Source: Bryobacteraceae bacterium (GTDB lineage Bacteria; Acidobacteriota; Terriglobia; Bryobacterales; Bryobacteraceae). Taken from it: 6,576 bases of DNA. This document shows positions 6,209 through 6,576 of the stretch, piece after piece (within the stretch, counting starts at the first letter, position 1; each line of letters begins with the position of its first letter). The notes below the pieces were generated by a model. It did not search any database and was not told the DNA's origin. It saw only the letters and a program-made list of their open reading frames with translations. Where the stretch lies: the NCBI GenBank assembly GCA_014379815.1, contig JACMLA010000668.1, positions 1-6,576 of the forward strand, in the 5' to 3' direction. Position numbers and translations under genes: made by a program.

Positions 6209-6576
6209 GTGCTTACCTCTTGCGGAAAAGGCAGCTCCAACGTGAATGTGGAACCCTGCTTCGGTTTGCTTTCCACGTAGATCGACCCGGCATGTGCTCT
6301 GGCAATCTCTTTGACAACGTTCAGGCCGACGCCGGTTCCCGGCAATCTGTCCCGAATACTCTCGCCGCGGTAGAACCTGTCGAAGATTCTTTGTTGCTCA
6401 TACAAAGAAATACCCGGTCCACAATCCGTTATGCTGACCCGGAGAGACTTTTCAATGCGCGAAGTCTGGATCGACACGGACGTCCCTTGTTGAGAGTATT
6501 TCAGCGCGTTGTCGACCAACTGACGAAAAGCCAGTTCAATCAGATCCCGGTCCACCAGGACTGCGGGTAGTGTTGG
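6205..6576 (-). CDS. Sensor histidine kinase, C-terminal catalytic domain (5' end beyond the right edge)
   Basis: The frame is open to the window edge, showing the last 123 residues of a kinase. The HATPase motifs are in order: N box (FRQLVDNALKYS), G1 box (ITDCGPGIS), F box (IFDRFYRG) and G2 box (GTGVGLNVVKEIA), ending GSTFTLELPF. The phospho-acceptor histidine and any sensing domains lie outside the window. It is the first visible gene of the operon and overlaps the KdpE-like regulator by GTGA, so it is very likely its partner. The KdpD sensor modules are encoded separately downstream, so this is probably the detached kinase half of a split KdpD, perhaps with DUF4118 or GAF domains upstream, but it could instead be a kinase with its own unrelated input. 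An internal GTG at 6555 is not a real start, as the ATP-binding domain begins before it. Confidence 0.88.
   Translation of the reverse strand, partial: PTLPAVLVDRDLIELAFRQLVDNALKYSQQGTSVSIQTSRIEKSLRVSITDCGPGISLYEQQRIFDRFYRGESIRDRLPGTGVGLNVVKEIARAHAGSIYVESKPKQGSTFTLELPFPQEVST
6215..6220 (-). promoter_or_regulatory. Ribosome binding site AGAGGT deciding the GTG start of the response regulator
   Basis: On the minus strand AGAGGT lies inside the end of the kinase gene, with GAGG 7 bases before GTG 6208. It supports the GTG start, which also gives the expected short N-terminus (MTTARILVVDD) of a receiver domain. Confidence 0.6.

Noticed and set aside
5995..6570. Plus-strand open frame of 191 codons opposite the response regulator and kinase
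   Set aside because: Antisense to two genes with unmistakable motifs; the translation has shadow-frame composition and no domain.

Overview
This 6.6 kb window looks like a chromosomal segment from an Acidobacteriota bacterium, probably Terriglobia-like. The evidence is the mix of families: a DUF507 protein, a DUF2934-like domain, an exosortase-type PEP-CTERM protein, and KdpD sensor modules that stand apart from their histidine kinase. The taxonomic call is inference from protein families, not from a marker gene.

Left part (1-1237, minus strand): the window opens inside a DUF507 protein gene running off the left edge. Upstream of it, in the same direction, is a 235-residue protein with a DUF2934-like N-terminus, a long polar linker and two C-terminal membrane helices. 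A 265-bp divergent intergenic region (1238-1502) carries several inverted repeats and separates this gene from the next block.

Centre (1503-3261, plus strand): a 446-residue envelope protein has an N-terminal membrane segment, a conserved-looking globular part, a long Gly/Ser/Pro-rich region and a clear C-terminal PEP-CTERM sorting signal. It is followed by a small single-helix membrane protein, probably starting at GTG 2905. This pair converges on the next block with only 19 bp between stop codons.

Right part (3281-6576, minus strand): a compact, translationally coupled signalling operon. In transcription order it encodes the C-terminal catalytic end of a histidine kinase (running off the right edge), a KdpE-like OmpR-family response regulator, and two consecutive stand-alone KdpD 'sensor' proteins. 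Each sensor has a KdpD P-loop domain plus a universal-stress-protein (USP) domain. Three junctions in this operon are a GTGA overlap, a 28-bp gap and an ATGA overlap.

The most interesting feature is the tandem KdpD-N pair. The first copy keeps the usual KdpD leader and a good USP motif but has a degenerate Walker B region and lost segments. The second keeps near-canonical KdpD motifs but has a degraded USP motif and no leader. This suggests a duplicated, subfunctionalised sensor acting in trans on a separate kinase. No kdpFABC transporter gene is visible in the window.
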